DNA of 8,413 nucleotides, taken from an uncultured Oribacterium sp. (GTDB taxonomy: Bacteria > Bacillota > Clostridia > Lachnospirales > Lachnospiraceae). A model generated the notes under the pieces. That model was not told where the DNA came from. It saw nothing but the letters and a program-made list of their open reading frames with translations, and ran no database searches. The stretch is from contig CALAOB010000173.1 in the NCBI GenBank assembly GCA_937927445.1, positions 1-8,413 of the forward strand. Reading direction: 5' to 3'. The stretch's first letter is position 1. The number at the start of each line of letters is the position of its first letter. Positions 6,722 to 8,413 of the stretch are shown piece by piece. A program made the translations under genes and the position numbers.

Positions 6722-6735
6722 TGTAAGCGTTTACA
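6722..6735. promoter_or_regulatory. cre-like operator (CcpA or another LacI-family regulator)
   Basis: TGTAAGCGTTTACA matches the catabolite-responsive element consensus TGWAANCGNTNWCA at every defined position and is nearly palindromic around the central CG. It begins at the predicted transcription start, a position at which CcpA binding represses. LacI-family regulators specific for uronates use similar half sites, so a dedicated repressor is the alternative. Confidence 0.75.
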
Positions 6736-6758
6736 AAGCCTGAAATTCCTTCGGGCTT
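6736..6758 (+). other. Hairpin in the 5' leader of the aldolase mRNA
   Basis: AAGCCTGAA (6736-6744) pairs over nine positions with TTCGGGCTT (6750-6758), including one G.T pair, around a five-base loop. No T tract follows, so it is not a terminator. It sits directly behind the cre-like site and ends 11 bases before the ribosome site AAGGAG (6770-6775). It may stabilise the mRNA or simply be chance; no riboswitch family was recognised. Confidence 0.5.
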
Positions 6759-6782
6759 GATAATATTCAAAGGAGATTTGAT

Positions 6783-7421
6783 ATGACACAGAAAGATTTC
6801 ATGGAGAAGCTTGCCGAGATTAAGGTTTGTCCAGTCGTAGTTATCGATCACGTTGAGGATGCCGTTCCTCTTGCACAGGCTCTCGAGGCTGGTCATCTTC
6901 CGATGGCTGAGGTTACCTTCCGTACAGCAGCTGCTGCAGATGCGATCGCTGCTATGGTAAAGGAGTGCCCGAATGTCGTTGTTGGTGCTGGTACTGTTCT
7001 CGATCGTGAGCAGTGCACACGTGCGATCAACGCTGGTGCTCAGTTCATCGTTTCCCCATCTTTCTCTGATGAGGTTGCTCAGTGCGCACTCGGCCACGGC
7101 GTAGCTTACTGCCCGGGTACCTGCACACCGACCGATATCACAAACGCTCTTCGTTACAACCTTCCGATGGTAAAGTTCTTCCCGGCTGGTGCATACGGCG
7201 GACTCAAGACCCTGAAGGCTCTTGCTCCTGTATTCCCACAGCTCAAGTTCATGCCTACCGGTGGCGTTAACCTTGACAACGTTCTCGAGTACCTCGCATT
7301 CGATAAGATCGTCGGTGTCGGCGGAACATGGGTATGCAAGAAGGATCTGCTTGTGAACAAGGACTGGGCTGGTATCACCAAGCTCTGCCAGGAAGCTTAC
7401 GACCTTACACATAAGGCATAA
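6783..7421 (+). CDS. eda: 2-dehydro-3-deoxyphosphogluconate (KDPG) aldolase / 4-hydroxy-2-oxoglutarate aldolase
   Basis: Cytoplasmic class I aldolase that splits KDPG into pyruvate and glyceraldehyde-3-phosphate, the last step of hexuronate breakdown and of the Entner-Doudoroff route. Many members also act on 4-hydroxy-2-oxoglutarate. The 212-residue length is standard for this homotrimeric TIM-barrel family. Active-site residues are all present: E43 and R47 in AEVTFRT, T71 in GAGTVLD, the Schiff-base lysine K131 in KFFPAG, and the phosphate-binding TGGV (159-162). AAGGAG (6770-6775) lies seven bases before the ATG. The gene has its own promoter and cre-like site and ends in a strong terminator. 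Its codons are richer in GCT and GTT than those of the symporter gene, suggesting high expression. A kinase to make its substrate from the UxuA product is not in the window. Confidence 0.96.
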   Translation: MTQKDFMEKLAEIKVCPVVVIDHVEDAVPLAQALEAGHLPMAEVTFRTAAAADAIAAMVKECPNVVVGAGTVLDREQCTRAINAGAQFIVSPSFSDEVAQCALGHGVAYCPGTCTPTDITNALRYNLPMVKFFPAGAYGGLKTLKALAPVFPQLKFMPTGGVNLDNVLEYLAFDKIVGVGGTWVCKKDLLVNKDWAGITKLCQEAYDLTHKA

Positions 7422-7462
7422 GCGCATCGATCTCTGTATATCAAAATCATATATATGAACGG

Positions 7463-7502
7463 AAAATCCGGAGGACTTCGAAAGAAGGACTCCGGATTTT
7501 TT
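7463..7502 (+). terminator. Intrinsic terminator after the aldolase gene
   Basis: AAAATCCGGAG (7463-7473) pairs perfectly with CTCCGGATTTT (7490-7500). After two mismatches the stem continues as CTTC/GAAG around a GAAA loop. The 3' arm runs into six T (7497-7502). It ends the aldolase transcript and any read-through from uxuAB. Confidence 0.95.
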
Positions 7503-7695
7503 ACGCGGGTGGCCCGGAAGTAAAAAAAGAAGCAAAGCAGAATCGGAAACATCAGAATGCAGACTTGCATTCCGGCGATTTATTTTGTATCCTATGAGAG
7601 CACGGTCATATAGATGGATGAAACAGACGCGCGAAGCCATGTGCTTCAAGTGACTTGTACAAATTATTTTGATGAGTAAAACTTTGAAATAGTTA
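7503..7695. other. Non-coding stretch with hairpins
   Basis: No convincing protein start or ribosome site is seen here on either strand. It contains a nested hairpin: AATCG (7541-7545) with CGATT (7576-7580) outside, and a perfect GAATGCA-gact-TGCATTC (7555-7572) inside, followed by a T-rich stretch. GAAGC (7633-7637)/GCTTC (7643-7647) and CAAGT-G-ACTTG (7647-7657) are smaller inverted repeats. I cannot assign a role. Confidence 0.45.
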
Positions 7696-7724
7696 TTGAC
7701 AAAGTGAAGCTTATTCGCTAATAT
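7696..7724 (+). promoter_or_regulatory. Promoter of the tRNA operon
   Basis: TTGACA (7696-7701) is a perfect -35, spaced by 17 bases from TAATAT (7719-7724). Transcription should start near 7731, about 20 bases before the first mature tRNA, so a short 5' leader must be removed by RNase P. Confidence 0.88.
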
Positions 7725-7751
7725 ATACGAGTCGCTCATAAAGAGTCGTCT

Positions 7752-7825
<74 letters not shown>

Positions 7826-7882
7826 TTCTCGAGACATCTCGAGAGATTTAAATACTGGTTTGCTGAAAAGCAGCCGTAATAT

Positions 7883-7957
7883 GGTGGGTATAGCGTAGTT
7901 GGTTATCGCGCCAGATTGTGGTTCTGGAGATCATGGATTCGAATTCCATTACCCACC
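7883..7957 (+). tRNA. tRNA-His (anticodon GTG)
   Basis: The acceptor GTGGGTA (7884-7890) pairs with TACCCAC (7950-7956). The extra G at 7883 (position -1) faces C73 at 7957, the identity mark of tRNA-His. The anticodon stem CCAGA/TCTGG encloses TTGTGGT with anticodon GTG. The T stem is ATGGA/TCCAT around TTCGAAT. CCA is not encoded. Confidence 0.96.
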
Positions 7958-7977
7958 CTAGCCAGCAGGCTTATCGA

Positions 7978-8049
7978 GGGGCTATCGCCAAGCGGTAAGG
8001 CACAGGCCTTTGACGCCTGCACTCGTTGGTTCGAATCCAACTGGCCCTG
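7978..8049 (+). tRNA. tRNA-Gln (anticodon TTG)
   Basis: The acceptor GGGGCTA (7978-7984) pairs with TGGCCCT (8042-8048), with G.T wobbles at 1:72 and at the sixth pair. The D region GCCAAGCGGTAAGGC is typical of bacterial tRNA-Gln. The anticodon stem CAGGC/GCCTG encloses CTTTGAC with anticodon TTG. The T stem is GTTGG/CCAAC; discriminator G. CCA is not encoded. Confidence 0.95.
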
Positions 8050-8055
8050 TTTTGC

Positions 8056-8128
8056 GAGGCTGTAGCTCAGTCGGTAGAGCACTTGACTTTTAATCAAGTT
8101 GTCGCGAGTTCGAATCCCGTCAGCCTCA
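8056..8128 (+). tRNA. tRNA-Lys (anticodon TTT)
   Basis: The acceptor GAGGCTG (8056-8062) pairs perfectly with CAGCCTC (8121-8127), and the D arm is GCTC/GAGC. The anticodon stem CTTGA/TCAAG encloses CTTTTAA with anticodon TTT. The T stem GCGAG/CCCGT has an A.C mismatch at its second pair from the loop (8107 with 8117). Discriminator A; CCA is not encoded. Only six bases separate it from tRNA-Gln. Last gene of the operon. Confidence 0.95.
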
Positions 8129-8143
8129 TCTTGATTTTTCAGA

Positions 8144-8175
8144 CCTGTAAGTTGAAAGACTTACAGGCCTTTTTT
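8144..8175 (+). terminator. Intrinsic terminator of the tRNA operon
   Basis: CCTGTAAGT (8144-8152) pairs perfectly with ACTTACAGG (8159-8167) around a six-base loop, followed by CC and six T (8170-8175). It lies 15 bases past tRNA-Lys. Confidence 0.93.
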
Positions 8176-8330
8176 AGCGTTACCACTTATGTTTATTCAT
8201 TATGTGGTAGGGCGTGTGATCCATCCGATGAAACGCATTTGGCAGGTTTCCGTCATATTAAAAGTAAGACTTAATAAAAAAGAACGAAAACCGACCGGAT
8301 TCCTATATTTTGTGTTTGATGCCGGGATGG
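8176..8330. other. Non-coding gap after the tRNA operon
   Basis: No convincing gene is seen. The only structure noted is a 6-bp inverted repeat TACCAC (8181-8186)/GTGGTA (8204-8209). An open frame that runs from the tRNA-Gln gene through tRNA-Lys and the terminator into this stretch is not credible as a gene. Confidence 0.4.
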
Positions 8331-8336
8331 TAGAAT
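8331..8336 (+). promoter_or_regulatory. Possible -10 element for the last gene
   Basis: TAGAAT preceded by TGG (an extended -10) lies about 50 bases before the start of the final gene. The best -35, TTGTGT (8310-8315), is 15 bases upstream, which is short. A tentative call. Confidence 0.35.
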
Positions 8337-8386
8337 TGATATAGAAAAGCAGGAAGATAAATCAGGATTTATTAAGGAGGATATGG

Positions 8387-8413
8387 ATGAAACTATTTTT
8401 ATGTTCGCACTTT
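8387..8413 (+). CDS. N-terminus of a gene, possibly peptidase E-like (S51 family) (partial)
   Basis: Only nine codons are present, MKLFLCSHF, running off the window end. AAGGAGG (8374-8380) lies six bases before this ATG. Another ATG at 8383 in a different frame is only two bases from it and so is disfavoured. The short N-terminus resembles the first beta strand of peptidase E-like / class I glutamine-amidotransferase-fold proteins of Firmicutes, which often start MKLFLxS. With nine residues this is a guess at family level; that a gene starts here is more secure. Confidence 0.6.

Noticed and set aside
8026..8274. Open frame running through tRNA-Gln, tRNA-Lys and the tRNA terminator
   Set aside because: It overlaps two structural RNA genes and a terminator and has no ribosome site.

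Overview
The window looks like a moderately GC-rich Firmicute, most likely a gut or rumen Clostridia/Lachnospiraceae-type bacterium. This rests on strong purine-rich Shine-Dalgarno sites, TTGACA-17-TATAAT-type promoters, U-tailed intrinsic terminators, tRNA genes that do not encode CCA, a consensus cre-like operator, and the character of the proteins. No lineage was tested by search, so the placement is an inference.

Layout. 1-70: the 3' end of a tRNA (probably Leu) and its terminator. 77-1522: promoter and gene for a sodium/alanine(glycine) symporter of the AGCS family. 1625-1668: a hairpin between convergent genes that can serve both strands. 1734-2474 (minus): a GntR/FCD-type repressor. 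2475-2733: a divergent control region with a near-perfect sigma-A promoter, two copies of the box CTAGTATACATT (one on each side) and a 20-bp palindrome. 2734-5450: uxuA and uxuB, overlapping by ATGA. 5491-6675: an in-frame fusion of an RdgB/HAM1 nucleotide pyrophosphatase with a YfcE/MJ0936-type metallophosphoesterase. 6687-7421: a separate promoter with a perfect cre-like site at the start of transcription, a leader hairpin, and the KDPG aldolase gene. 7463-7502: a strong terminator. 7503-7695: a non-coding stretch with hairpins. 7696-8175: a tRNA operon Arg(TCT)-His(GTG)-Gln(TTG)-Lys(TTT) with its own promoter and terminator. 8387-8413: the first nine codons of another gene, whose N-terminus resembles peptidase E-like (S51) proteins.

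How the genes work together. UxuB reduces D-fructuronate to D-mannonate and UxuA dehydrates mannonate to 2-keto-3-deoxygluconate (KDG). After phosphorylation by a KDG kinase that is not in this window, Eda splits KDPG into pyruvate and glyceraldehyde-3-phosphate. This is the lower hexuronate (glucuronate/pectin) pathway. The divergent GntR protein is the obvious candidate local regulator, and the cre-like site suggests carbon catabolite control of the aldolase. The pyrophosphatase-phosphoesterase fusion has no clear role in uronate breakdown. It lies 40 nt after uxuB with no visible terminator or strong promoter between, so it may be co-transcribed.

I found no undescribed defence, mobile or RNA system. 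The items most worth a second look are the twin GntR-type boxes, the Rex/Crp-like palindrome beside them, the cre-controlled internal aldolase promoter, and the two-domain nucleotide hydrolase with a hairpin at the fusion junction.
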